From positions 275,972 to 339,971 of the forward strand of contig CAYWOR010000001.1 of assembly GCA_964459995.1 (NCBI GenBank): a stretch of DNA of 64,000 bases, in the 5' to 3' direction. This DNA is from CAZSHG01 sp964459995 (GTDB lineage Bacteria > UBP14 > UBA6098). Positions 9,522 to 18,818 of the stretch are shown here, in pieces. Both the position numbers and the translations under genes were made by a program. The notes below the pieces were generated by a model that made no database searches, had not been told where the DNA came from, and saw only the letters and a program-made list of their open reading frames with translations. Positions within the stretch are counted from its first letter, which is position 1. Every line of letters begins with the position of its first letter.

Positions 9522-10295
9522 ATGGAGACAAAATACGAAATAGCAAAGAACTGGTTTGCGCGCTATGTTGGCGTTAGCATCGACGAAATGGGCGATAGAA
9601 TACTCTTGACTAACTTTCGGCATTATCTCGAAAGCTTCGCGAATAGGTTCGATGTTCCAATTCATGGTATCGGCGGACCGATGCAATCCGCGACGAACTC
9701 CGAGGGGTTATCGTTGATAAATTTCGGCATGGGCTCGCCCAACGCCGCAACCATAATGGATCTGCTTTGCGCCCGAAAACCGCAGGCGGTGCTCTTTCTC
9801 GGTAAATGCGGCGGTATCAAACATGCGGCGGAAATCGGTCATTTCATACTTCCGATAGCCGCAATCCGCGGTGAAGGGACTTCGAACGATTATTTTCCCC
9901 CCGAAGTGCCTGCTTTGCCGTCGTTTAAACTTCATAAATTCGTGTCGGAGAAGATACTAGAACACGGCCACGAATATCGCACCGGCGTTGTTTACACAAC
10001 GAACCGACGGCTTTGGGAGTGGGACTCGGATTTCAAGGAGTATCTGCGGAAGATTTCGGTAATCGGAATCGATATGGAGACCGCGACGATTTTTATTGTC
10101 GGACACGCGAACCATATTTCGCATGGCGCGCTGTTGCTTGTCTCGGATACCCCTATGACTCCGGAGGGTGTAAAAACAGAGGTTTCCGACCGCACGGTAA
10201 CCGAGAAATACGCCGAGCTTCATCTTCAAATTGGAATCGAGGCAATGAGCGAAATAACTGACATGGGAGAATTAATAAAGCACTTCACTTTTTAA
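9522..10295 (+). CDS. amn: AMP nucleosidase (short form)
   Basis: This 257-residue enzyme hydrolyses AMP to adenine and ribose 5-phosphate in the cytoplasm. The phosphorylase/nucleosidase fold is clear: FGMGSPNAATIMDLL, VLFLGKCGGIK, HFILPIAAIRGEGTSNDYFP and the late purine-binding stretch VIGIDMETATIF with SDTPMTPEG. The length matches the short bacterial type, which lacks the N-terminal allosteric domain of the roughly 480-residue E. coli enzyme. It starts 11 nt after the lipoprotein gene and is the only obvious metabolic gene in this envelope run, so its grouping may be chance or reflect shared transcription only. Confidence 0.9.
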   Translation: METKYEIAKNWFARYVGVSIDEMGDRILLTNFRHYLESFANRFDVPIHGIGGPMQSATNSEGLSLINFGMGSPNAATIMDLLCARKPQAVLFLGKCGGIKHAAEIGHFILPIAAIRGEGTSNDYFPPEVPALPSFKLHKFVSEKILEHGHEYRTGVVYTTNRRLWEWDSDFKEYLRKISVIGIDMETATIFIVGHANHISHGALLLVSDTPMTPEGVKTEVSDRTVTEKYAELHLQIGIEAMSEITDMGELIKHFTF

Positions 10296-10336
10296 GTAAA
10301 GTCAATTATTAATAGGGAGAAATCGCGACTTATTCG

Positions 10337-11779
10337 ATGAAAAAATTCATTGCGACATTATTTCTCTTCGCCGCAGGAGTTTTTGCAGTGGGGCTTGGGG
10401 GATATTACGAAATCCAGACCCGCCTCGCAGAGGACGGCACATGGCAATTGTTCGAGCCGAATCATCGATTCGAATTGCGCCTTCACGCCTCACCTTGGCA
10501 GGACACCGAGGCTTTTGCGAAATTCTATGCCGAGCTTTCGCGAATGCAGGATAACGATCCCGAAAGGCGTCTTCGGGAATACACTCTTCTCGAAGGGCAC
10601 CTCAAATACCGATGGCCACAGCATTTCGAGGTTTTAGCCTTCACGAAGGAGAACCGGTTTTGGTTTTCGCAGGGGCTTTTCGAGGTAGTTACCGCGGATC
10701 GGCTTGCGGGGGATTCGCAAGCGCTTCGTATGGATTTCTGGGGTTTCGGACCGGTGAGCGGGCTGGCTTATTACAATGATTGGTCGGGCTCCTCGGGAAG
10801 AGAGGATGCTCTCGTAGGGCGGATAAATGCACCCTTTTGGAAGGACAGAGTTCGTTTTGGGGCAACTGCCGCGCGAAAAGATTGGGGTGCTTCAACCTCC
10901 GATTATAATGCGGTCGTCGGCGGTGATGTTGGAGTTTCTGTCGGGCGGACAATCCCTCAATTGAGGCATTTCGGGAATATCGACATCACAGCGCAGGCCG
11001 CTACGAGCAGGACGCCTTTTGAGCCTCAGAGTGCCGACGACTTGATTTGGGCGGTGGAGATGCGTCAGCTCAAGCTCAAGGATTTCGAGCTTCAGGCGCG
11101 TTATCACGATTATGGCGCTGATTTTCGTAGCTATCTCTCGAACCAATTCGATTACGAGCAAAAGTTCAATGAGAGCGGCTATTATCTTCGCGGGGTCTAT
11201 TTCTTTCCGATGAAGGCTGTCAATCTTTCTGCGAGTTATTCGCACACGAGCGCTCCTCAAAATAGGCTTCAGATAGTGTCCGAGTCGAACCCAAACCGGG
11301 ATTATCGTGAAATATATGGTGAAATATATATTGAATGGGTCAACAATATTAAATCGAGAGTTTACTTCAAACAATACAATGGATGGGATCCGACCTATAA
11401 CTCGAATCGCGATTATCCGACGTTTTTTGGCGAGATGAGCCTTGAAAACAGCCTTGCGAAAGTGCGTGCGCAGGTTCGCGCCAAAGATATTGGCACACCC
11501 TATCAGGTCATTGCGACAGGTGCGGAGATAAATGTCAACCTATCGAAAGATTTGAAACTTTATGCGCGCGCTGTCAATGCCGCCGAAGACTACGAATCAC
11601 GCCAAACAGCTTTTGTGCAACTTCGCTATGAGAGATTCCAGCCAGCGGAGATTTTTCTCGAATTTGGTAATCCGGGAGATTCTGATAATGACCTCACAAA
11701 TGACGATGATTTTGTCAATGAGGCCGCCAGTCATGGGGTTAACAAGCAAATAAAACTTTTCGTAAAGGTGTATTTCTGA
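10337..11779 (+). CDS. Predicted outer-membrane porin-like beta-barrel, unknown family
   Basis: This 480-residue protein has a signal peptide (KKFIATLFLFAAGVFA) and then a long series of short amphipathic, aromatic-rich strands (for example AEIFLEFGNPG, KLYARAVNAAEDYES) ending in a terminal strand IKLFVKVYF. The pattern is that of a 16-22-strand barrel, but I do not recognise the family. The stop overlaps the start of the next gene (TGATG), so translation is probably coupled. Its place just before the CBM48 barrel suggests it could pass the glycan or oligosaccharide that the neighbour binds. Confidence 0.65.
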   Translation: MKKFIATLFLFAAGVFAVGLGGYYEIQTRLAEDGTWQLFEPNHRFELRLHASPWQDTEAFAKFYAELSRMQDNDPERRLREYTLLEGHLKYRWPQHFEVLAFTKENRFWFSQGLFEVVTADRLAGDSQALRMDFWGFGPVSGLAYYNDWSGSSGREDALVGRINAPFWKDRVRFGATAARKDWGASTSDYNAVVGGDVGVSVGRTIPQLRHFGNIDITAQAATSRTPFEPQSADDLIWAVEMRQLKLKDFELQARYHDYGADFRSYLSNQFDYEQKFNESGYYLRGVYFFPMKAVNLSASYSHTSAPQNRLQIVSESNPNRDYREIYGEIYIEWVNNIKSRVYFKQYNGWDPTYNSNRDYPTFFGEMSLENSLAKVRAQVRAKDIGTPYQVIATGAEINVNLSKDLKLYARAVNAAEDYESRQTAFVQLRYERFQPAEIFLEFGNPGDSDNDLTNDDDFVNEAASHGVNKQIKLFVKVYF

Positions 11780-12312
11780 TGAAAGAAAAAATACAGCTTC
11801 CGTTGGATTTCAAAATGTGGACAATGGTTCCCGTATATCTTGTGCTCATTGGAATTGTCTTTTATTTTGGGAGTGTGCTAGGTGCACGCTGGGCTTGGAT
11901 GATTGGCTCACTCCTTATTGGAATATTGACAGGAATACCCGCCGCGAAATGGGAACTTGCCGCAATCGGGGAATCATGGGAGGAGATACTCCACGGGCCG
12001 CTTGTGGGGTTCCGGCTTGCATATTTCAAGAAAGAAGGCGCGCGCAGAAGATCCTTCTATTTTCTGATTATGTCATTACTGGTTCCAGTGATTTATTTTC
12101 TGCTATCATATAATTTTTATTGGTATAGATATTTATCCGAGTCCGACATTCGGGATTCCCTTTATCTAATGGTTCGTTGGAATGGATGGTATTGGTTCCC
12201 TTATGTTTTCGGGATGTCATTTTCCAGCACATGTCTTCCGCGCCTTATAGCGGCGGAGAGCTACAAACACGATAAAATCCCCTATCCGCGCGGGGTGAAA
12301 GATGCGAAATAA
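11779..12312 (+). CDS. Polytopic membrane protein, unknown function
   Basis: This 177-residue protein starts inside the stop codon of the upstream gene. About four transmembrane helices are visible: VPVYLVLIGIVFYFGSVLG, MIGSLLIGILTGIPA, FLIMSLLVPVIYFLLSY and WYWFPYVFGMSF. A charged loop (YFKKEGARRRS) lies between the second and third. No family was recognised. It overlaps the following CBM48-barrel gene by 11 nt, so the two products are probably made together, although one is an inner-membrane and the other an outer-membrane protein. Confidence 0.68.
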   Translation: MKEKIQLPLDFKMWTMVPVYLVLIGIVFYFGSVLGARWAWMIGSLLIGILTGIPAAKWELAAIGESWEEILHGPLVGFRLAYFKKEGARRRSFYFLIMSLLVPVIYFLLSYNFYWYRYLSESDIRDSLYLMVRWNGWYWFPYVFGMSFSSTCLPRLIAAESYKHDKIPYPRGVKDAK

Positions 12313-15058
12313 ACTTGACAGACATGTTTTGGCGATTTTATCCGCCGGAGTTGTGGTAATTATGTCGCTGACAGCTTTAGCGGCGGTCGAGATGTCGGAG
12401 ATGGGTGCGGTTTTCACTTTGGATGCACCGGAAGCACAATCCGTGCATCTTACAGGTGATTTCAACGGCTGGTCGGAATCCGCTACGCCGATGAAATTGG
12501 CTGGCGGTCTTTGGCGTGTCGAACTCGAACTCGCCCCGAAACGTTATGAATACAAGTTTTTGGTCGATGGGAGATATATCGAAGACCCTGATAATCCAAA
12601 CACAAATCCCGATCCCTATGGCGGAGTGAATTCCGTTGTAACGGTCCACCCGAGCGGAGAAGTGCCTCTTCCCGACGACCCGCGAGGCGATCGAATTGAT
12701 CCAAAAAAACTTTCCGATTCGAGCGCGATTCTTTTCGAGTATCAAAACCCAAATGCGCGCAAAGTATTCATTGCAGGCGATTTCAACGACTGGTCAACCG
12801 AAAAAAATCCATTGATGAACGATGGAAATGGGTTATGGAAAACAACGATTGACATATCGCCGGGTAAATACGAGTATAAATATTACGTCGATTATGAATA
12901 TATTATCGATCCTAACAACCCTAATCGCGTTCCTGACCCCTATGGCGGCGAGAATTCGATTATATATGTTCCGATATCGGATTACGATTTGATTGACGAC
13001 GGCTTCAGAGGTAATGAATTTGTGGAGGTGATAGATTCACACGAACCGCAAACACGAATGCAGACTCAACCCGATGCGAATCGTTCTGCAGAAGGGACGG
13101 AATATGCTTTCGAGTATTACAACCCCGGAGCGAGGCAGGTTTTTATCGCCGGTGATTTTAATTCGTGGTCTCCAAACGCCGCGGAAATGGTCTCTACCGG
13201 CGAAGGCAATTGGTCGAAAAAAATTGTCTTAAAGCCGGGAAAATATGGTTATAAATATATTGTCGATGGCAACTGGCAACCAGACCCTGAAAATCCCAAT
13301 ACACAGCCTGATGGCTACGGCGGAGTGAATTCGGTAGTGGAGATTTCGAAATCCGGCGAAATTGTGAGGTCAGAGAAGGCCAAAATTGCCGACCGTGTGT
13401 CGAACACTTTCGCAAATAGCAGGGTCTATATCGGCGGGAAATACACCGGTATCGCCGAAAGTAGGTGGAATCGCGACGGCGACGGACGTTTTCGCCTCAA
13501 TGTGCCGAGGCATCGAATGGAAGCCTTCTTGCGGGTTAAAATAAGCGATAATGTGCGCGCGGTGGGGGCTTTGAGTTTTGATACAAAAGAGGCTGAAAGG
13601 ATTTACGAGACATCTCTTGCAATGGATAGTGCCGCAGTAGAGCTTGTCAACGATAATTTCCGTGCACAAATATACTATAACCGGCCTGTGGGCGGGCTTG
13701 GCGACCCGTTGGATATGGTTGGGAACTCGGCGATGGCGGGGAGCCCCGATGTCGAGATTCCTTTTGGAATGGGCACTGGCGGAATTAAAGCCGAAGGCGA
13801 GCTTTTCGGTGCGAAGTTGACCGGTATCTACGCCGATAGGTATCACAGCAGAGCGGCCCAATTGCCCGACGGCGCGCTTCTCGACGGTCTCGGAAGGCCG
13901 ACTTTCGGGCTTTTCGCAGAAGATGTAATCTCGCCATCTCCAAACCCGAACGCTTACACAGGATATTCGACAGATATTCTCGCGGCGCGGATTTCACGCG
14001 GGATAGGACCTACGGAGATCGGCGCATCGTTACGAATGGATTCGGGGAATTGGTGGTATTCTTACGCATCCATGAGTTTGCCGGAACTTTCCGAGTGGGT
14101 TGATTCCACCGGCTCTACAAGCGATTGGTTCGCACTTGGCAAAACAGAATGGCTTTATGGCGCGGATTTGCGGCTTAAAATAGGCCCCACGAGCCTTTGG
14201 ACAGAGTATCTGCTATATGACTATGTCGGTGGAGTTGTCGCAGGAAATCGTGAAAACGATGCTCGCGACAACAACGGTCCTATCGACCTCGAACTCGGCG
14301 CTAGAAAGGGAAATCTCGGCGATGTTGGATTTGGAATCGATCTTTTCGATTTGGCCATAATCGGCGGCAAATACTCGTCCTTGGTCTATTCCGCTCCGAA
14401 GGACAGCGGCGTTTACTTAGAGCCGGCACCATCGATTTCCGGAAGCGGAAGGGTCGATATGACATATTTCGAGCTTGTCCCGGAGGTCTCGACAACATGG
14501 TGGGAGAGCTACGACCTCGAAATCGGCCTTCAGCGATATTTTCCGGTTACATTACGCGGAGGAATCGAGAAATCTGCGGATTCGTTTACTGATACTCGTC
14601 GGGATGTTCGAAAACTCGGCTTCTCGGCAAAGGGTTCTATCCTTTGGGATTTCGTTCTTTACGATATTTGCGGCGATTGGGCAAACGCGGAATATGCTGA
14701 CGGAGCTACTCAATTCGAGTTCTTATCGAAGTATGCATTGTCAATAAATCTTACCGAGAATTGGTATGTCGGTGTGGATGCAGTATTTCACGCCATCGAA
14801 GCTATTTCCGCCGAAGATTCGATATTGTGGGACGGCGTGTCCAAACCTTTGTTCGCATATATTCAATATAGCCCTGTGCAAAATGTCCGAATGCAGGTTT
14901 ACTGGGGCTTCCATCCCTCGATGGCAAACGGCTGGGTCGCGGGACGCCGCGAATTTGTCGATACATATATGCGCGAAAACGGCGCGACCTTCGCCGAGGC
15001 GTGGGAAGAGCTTGATAAAGTCCGTCAGATTGGGTTCCGCGGCGAAATCGATTTCTAA
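12302..15058 (+). CDS. Outer-membrane beta-barrel with three tandem glycogen-binding (CBM48-like) modules
   Basis: After a signal peptide this 918-residue protein carries three consecutive AMPK/CBM48-type modules at about residues 33-118, 140-228 and 262-345. Each shows the same order: [LI]AGDFN.W or LTGDFNGW, then YEYK[FY] and a C-terminal DP.NPN...DPYGG.NS signature. The conserved Trp and Lys correspond to positions that contact sugar in glycogen-binding domains. The remaining 570 residues are beta-strand-rich with a barrel-like pattern and end GFRGEIDF. This suggests an outer-membrane channel or anchor displaying a triple carbohydrate-binding arm. Whether the arm faces the periplasm or the outside cannot be told. 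Confidence 0.75.
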   Translation: MRNKLDRHVLAILSAGVVVIMSLTALAAVEMSEMGAVFTLDAPEAQSVHLTGDFNGWSESATPMKLAGGLWRVELELAPKRYEYKFLVDGRYIEDPDNPNTNPDPYGGVNSVVTVHPSGEVPLPDDPRGDRIDPKKLSDSSAILFEYQNPNARKVFIAGDFNDWSTEKNPLMNDGNGLWKTTIDISPGKYEYKYYVDYEYIIDPNNPNRVPDPYGGENSIIYVPISDYDLIDDGFRGNEFVEVIDSHEPQTRMQTQPDANRSAEGTEYAFEYYNPGARQVFIAGDFNSWSPNAAEMVSTGEGNWSKKIVLKPGKYGYKYIVDGNWQPDPENPNTQPDGYGGVNSVVEISKSGEIVRSEKAKIADRVSNTFANSRVYIGGKYTGIAESRWNRDGDGRFRLNVPRHRMEAFLRVKISDNVRAVGALSFDTKEAERIYETSLAMDSAAVELVNDNFRAQIYYNRPVGGLGDPLDMVGNSAMAGSPDVEIPFGMGTGGIKAEGELFGAKLTGIYADRYHSRAAQLPDGALLDGLGRPTFGLFAEDVISPSPNPNAYTGYSTDILAARISRGIGPTEIGASLRMDSGNWWYSYASMSLPELSEWVDSTGSTSDWFALGKTEWLYGADLRLKIGPTSLWTEYLLYDYVGGVVAGNRENDARDNNGPIDLELGARKGNLGDVGFGIDLFDLAIIGGKYSSLVYSAPKDSGVYLEPAPSISGSGRVDMTYFELVPEVSTTWWESYDLEIGLQRYFPVTLRGGIEKSADSFTDTRRDVRKLGFSAKGSILWDFVLYDICGDWANAEYADGATQFEFLSKYALSINLTENWYVGVDAVFHAIEAISAEDSILWDGVSKPLFAYIQYSPVQNVRMQVYWGFHPSMANGWVAGRREFVDTYMRENGATFAEAWEELDKVRQIGFRGEIDF

Positions 15059-15067
15059 GGGGCGTTT

Positions 15068-15463
15068 ATGAAAAGGGCTATCGAGACATTCGCAGTTATC
15101 GCAATTCTTTTTTTCTGCGCCTGTGCGGTTGGAGATGCAATCAAAAACAGGCTTCCGGCACCTCATAGAGTTGACGGAGGTGTGCTTTTCATGTATGAAT
15201 ACCCCGCCGCCAAACATGTGCAGGTTTGCGGAAATTTCAACAATTGGTGCGGAACCAAAGACACCGGCGGAATTCTCGATCCATCGATCGGGGTGATGTC
15301 CGACGAAAACGGCGACGGAATTTGGGAGTTTAAGATCGATCTTCCACCGGGAAGATACCAATATAAATATGTCGTGGACAGAATTAGCTGGGTGATGGAC
15401 CCCTCGAACCCGAACATCGATTCGGAAGATGGCATCGAAAACAGTCTTCTGATTCTCCGTTAG
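15068..15463 (+). CDS. Small secreted or lipoprotein with one CBM48-like module
   Basis: The 131-residue product starts 9 nt after the triple-module barrel gene, behind a GGGG box. A hydrophobic leader ends in FFCACA, a weak lipobox. The rest is a single module with the same signature as the three upstream (VQVCGNFNNW, RYQYKYVVD, DPSNPN, ENSLLIL). It therefore looks like a free-standing fourth copy of the binding module, perhaps a lipid-anchored partner that passes the same ligand to the barrel. It appears to be the last gene of the run that began at 6671. Confidence 0.72.
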   Translation: MKRAIETFAVIAILFFCACAVGDAIKNRLPAPHRVDGGVLFMYEYPAAKHVQVCGNFNNWCGTKDTGGILDPSIGVMSDENGDGIWEFKIDLPPGRYQYKYVVDRISWVMDPSNPNIDSEDGIENSLLILR

Positions 15464-15518
15464 AGCGGGTTTGAACGTTAGGCGATTATAGAATATTTTG
15501 AAAACCGCTTCTGTATCC

Positions 15519-15546
15519 TTGACTCGACTCGAAAAAACGATATTTT
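15519..15546 (+). promoter_or_regulatory. Promoter, TTGACT-16-TATTTT
   Basis: TTGACT at 15519-15524 and TATTTT at 15541-15546 are 16 nt apart and lie 25 nt before the ATG at 15572. The TTG-N19-TA spacing fits the Bacteroidetes-type consensus (TTG, about 19 nt, TAnnTTTG) and recurs upstream of other secreted-protein genes in this window. Confidence 0.55.
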
Positions 15547-15571
15547 AATTGTGATGAAAATACGGTGAGAT

Positions 15572-18500
15572 ATGCTTCGTAAAATAATCGCGATAACTTT
15601 CATAATTTTCGCAATAACCGCTCTTGCCGAGCCTGTTGTTGTCGCACGGGATGTTCATGGTTCGGCTTCCGGCCTTAACAATCAACGCACGATTGTCCGA
15701 AATTCGGGGGGGATTCTTTATTGCGCATATTCCGGTTTCGACGGCGGAAGCTACCAGATTTACATCGCGATGAGCAACGACAACGGCACTTCGTGGGTTC
15801 CAGATTGGCGTCAAATAACATTCGACACGACGAATCACTACCAGCCATCGCTCGTAATCGATTCGCAGGACACTCTTCATTTAGTTTGGCGCGGGAACAG
15901 TGTTACAGGTTCCGATGCCAATCTGCTTTATGCCAAATGGCCGGCTTTCACAATCACCACACTTTGCGCTTCATCCGGTTATCCGGGGGCATATTGCCCG
16001 AGTATGGCGGTCGGTCCGGATGACGATTTGCATGTTGTATGGACAGGTTGCCCTTCCGGATGGCAGGTTCGATATATGCGGTTCGATGTCGCCACCGGCA
16101 GTTGGGGACCGACGGAGAATGTCGGTGTGATGACCCCCTCGCGCTGGCCCTCTGTTGAAGCGGACACTGACGGCAACCCGCATGTGGTTTACCGAAACAC
16201 TTTCGGAAGCCCAAGTCATTACCGTTGCTCGCATCGAATGAAGATAGGCGGGACATGGCGCGGTTTCAACGGCGAAAACCGAGATACCCTCGATGTCTTC
16301 CTCGTTTCTGGAAGATCCTCGCTGGAATTCACGAGTATCTATATCGATCCGGACGATAATCTTTACGCCACATGGCAATGGAACGATTATTTCGGAAGCC
16401 ACCCCGACACGGTGCGTTTTCGGAAATTCAATCATTCTGCCTACACTTGGGGAGCGGAGACAGCGATATGGGGCAACGATAGCTCGGACAGCTACACGGC
16501 CTACAACGGCGATGTCGTAGTCGATTCTTCTGGTGTGATATATGTTTTCTACCATGACAACGATTCTTGTTATGTTGCGATTTCCTACGACGGCGGTTTG
16601 AGCTTCGTCGGTGACAGTGTTGTCAGCCATGGTAATTACACTGCGCGTTATCCAACCGCGCGCGGCTCGCTATGGCCGCCGTTCAACCGCACAGGCTCAT
16701 GTATCGACTATGTTTATACTTGGAGCCACCCTGATAGCACGATAAAATATCTAATTTACGACAATACCTGCGGCCAAAAAGAAACAACCTTTGTGGTCGC
16801 GGAGACAGTTTTTCCGCCCTCCGGTGTGATTTTATCCTGCTCCGATCAATCTATAATCACCTATATTGCTTGCCCGGAGCCTTGTTCGGTTTCGCTGTTC
16901 AGCTCTCCCGCGACTGTCGAGTATTACGATTCCGCCAGCGCGACGTGGCGGCCGGTTTCCGCGCGTGATCCCTCGGTGTGGGAGCCATACGAGGTTCCCG
17001 GTGCGGACTGGGTTTGGGGAAGTATGATGTCCGCGGGGCGTGGATATTGGTTTCGCGCCTTTATCGAGCATGACTGCACCGAGTTCTCGCGTGCTACGAT
17101 AAAAATCCGTTGCGACAATCAGGCGTGGGTCTATTGCAACGACGAATTTGTCGATACGACCAACGGCTATTCCGGCACCGGCCCATGGGGATGGCGGACG
17201 ATGTTCGAGTTCGACCTGACCGAATTTCTCCATGGCGGGACAGACACTTTCACAATCTTGGCGACAAATGTCAGCGGCTGGGCGGGTCTGGCCTTTCATA
17301 TCTCGATAGAAAATCCCGGCGGATGTTGTGGTGAAATAGATCCGTGGTCGATAGATTACGTCGTGAACGGCAGACACTATTCTTATGGCGATCCGGAGCT
17401 TGATTGGGACGGCGATTCGACGCTGATTTTCACCCCCATGCCGCCGGATACTTTCCAAAACGGCGACACAGTTTTCGCGAAGCTCCTTTTTGCCGCGGAC
17501 ACATGCGTAGGCGAGCTTGACACGGTTGTAACCAACGCGTCGGTATTGTTCTTCATCGACCTTGCGCCGCCGGTGATTCAGCTTATCTCGCCGTCATTTG
17601 GCGATTTGACCTCACTGCCGGACAACTTTTTCTTCGGCCTTTGGGACAGCATATCCGGGTTGGACATAGCTTCGATTCGTGCCGATGTCGCCGGGTTGAT
17701 TTTCGGCGATGGCGAATTCGGTGCGATTTACGCCGATTCGGTTTTCTCCTTCGCCGCTACCGATGTCGGAATTGTCTGGTCGCCGGGAGATTCAATAATC
17801 ATTAGTATAAGCGCGTGGGATTCACCCGATTTGTGCGATCCGAATGCAGATACACTTCGTTGGGCTTGGTTCATGCGCGACCCGGAAGCTCCTATACCCT
17901 CGATTATCGAGCCGGAACCATGGATTTACAGCGCCTGCGCGCCGGAATCCATCATGGTAGAAATACTCGACCCCCACGGCATCGCCCCCGCGACCATCGA
18001 ACTCGAGATAAACGGCGAGATTTTCACTGTCGATTCCCCCGAGATAAGCTGGGAAGAGCCGGTTCTGACCTATTTTGCAGTCGATGGCTGGCCGAATACC
18101 GACACGATACGAGTGTCCTTGAATCACGCCGAGGATATTTTCGGCAACGACATCTCCGCACCGCTACAGTGGGCTTTCATTGTCGATTACGAGCCACCCA
18201 CCGCGGAGATGACCGCCCCCGCGGTAGAAATGACCCGCGATGTCCGTCAAGATATTGTTATTTGGATCTGCGACCGGCTGTCCGGCGTCGATCCCTCGAC
18301 CGCATTACTGAACATCGACGGCGCGGAATTTCCTCTTGAAAACATGCAATGGACACCCGATGCCCCCTGCGGCGAGCTTTATTTCCGCCCTGAGGATGTC
18401 GGCCTGATTTTCGTAAACGGCGAAACCGTGCATGTCTGCCTGACAATCGGCGACTCCCCAAATAGATGCGCGCCGAATGTCGCCGAATTCTGCTGGAGCT

Positions 18501-18817
18501 TCCTAATCGAGCCGGAGGTCGGTTGTGAGGTCGTGCCGAATCCTTTTACGCCCAACGCCGATAATATCAACGATGTCGCGATGTTTTTCTATCCCAACAT
18601 GTTCAGCGAGCCGGCGGAGCTGGTTGTATTCGACACGCGCAACAGAGAGGTCTGGAGATCGAGCATCCCGACACAGGAAGACATTGTGTCCGCCCCCGGA
18701 AGACTTTGGGATGGCCGGCGCAAAGACGGCACTCAGGCTGATTCCGGAATCTACCTTTATGTTCTGACCTCCGGCGGCAGGGTGATCTGCAATGGAACAC
18801 TGTTGCTATTGAGGTGA
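15572..18817 (+). CDS. Large secreted beta-propeller/Ig protein with C-terminal attachment module
   Basis: This 1081-residue protein has a GGTGAG box and a signal peptide (KIIAITFIIFAITALAE). Residues about 20-410 repeat sialidase/BNR-like blades (IYIAMSNDNGTSW, LHLVWRGN, PHVVYRN) without the catalytic Arg triad being evident, so it is probably a propeller used for binding. The next 180 residues carry Cys-rich beta modules and a galactose-binding-like fold (RIKCDNQAWVY pattern). Three Ig-like domains follow, then a CHU_C/FlgD-type end (VVPNPFTPNADNINDV, LVVFDTRNREVW, DSGIYLYVL). It is a likely surface adhesin. The next gene starts after 1 nt and is a close paralogue. Confidence 0.75.
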   Translation: MLRKIIAITFIIFAITALAEPVVVARDVHGSASGLNNQRTIVRNSGGILYCAYSGFDGGSYQIYIAMSNDNGTSWVPDWRQITFDTTNHYQPSLVIDSQDTLHLVWRGNSVTGSDANLLYAKWPAFTITTLCASSGYPGAYCPSMAVGPDDDLHVVWTGCPSGWQVRYMRFDVATGSWGPTENVGVMTPSRWPSVEADTDGNPHVVYRNTFGSPSHYRCSHRMKIGGTWRGFNGENRDTLDVFLVSGRSSLEFTSIYIDPDDNLYATWQWNDYFGSHPDTVRFRKFNHSAYTWGAETAIWGNDSSDSYTAYNGDVVVDSSGVIYVFYHDNDSCYVAISYDGGLSFVGDSVVSHGNYTARYPTARGSLWPPFNRTGSCIDYVYTWSHPDSTIKYLIYDNTCGQKETTFVVAETVFPPSGVILSCSDQSIITYIACPEPCSVSLFSSPATVEYYDSASATWRPVSARDPSVWEPYEVPGADWVWGSMMSAGRGYWFRAFIEHDCTEFSRATIKIRCDNQAWVYCNDEFVDTTNGYSGTGPWGWRTMFEFDLTEFLHGGTDTFTILATNVSGWAGLAFHISIENPGGCCGEIDPWSIDYVVNGRHYSYGDPELDWDGDSTLIFTPMPPDTFQNGDTVFAKLLFAADTCVGELDTVVTNASVLFFIDLAPPVIQLISPSFGDLTSLPDNFFFGLWDSISGLDIASIRADVAGLIFGDGEFGAIYADSVFSFAATDVGIVWSPGDSIIISISAWDSPDLCDPNADTLRWAWFMRDPEAPIPSIIEPEPWIYSACAPESIMVEILDPHGIAPATIELEINGEIFTVDSPEISWEEPVLTYFAVDGWPNTDTIRVSLNHAEDIFGNDISAPLQWAFIVDYEPPTAEMTAPAVEMTRDVRQDIVIWICDRLSGVDPSTALLNIDGAEFPLENMQWTPDAPCGELYFRPEDVGLIFVNGETVHVCLTIGDSPNRCAPNVAEFCWSFLIEPEVGCEVVPNPFTPNADNINDVAMFFYPNMFSEPAELVVFDTRNREVWRSSIPTQEDIVSAPGRLWDGRRKDGTQADSGIYLYVLTSGGRVICNGTLLLLR

Positions 18818-18818
18818 T

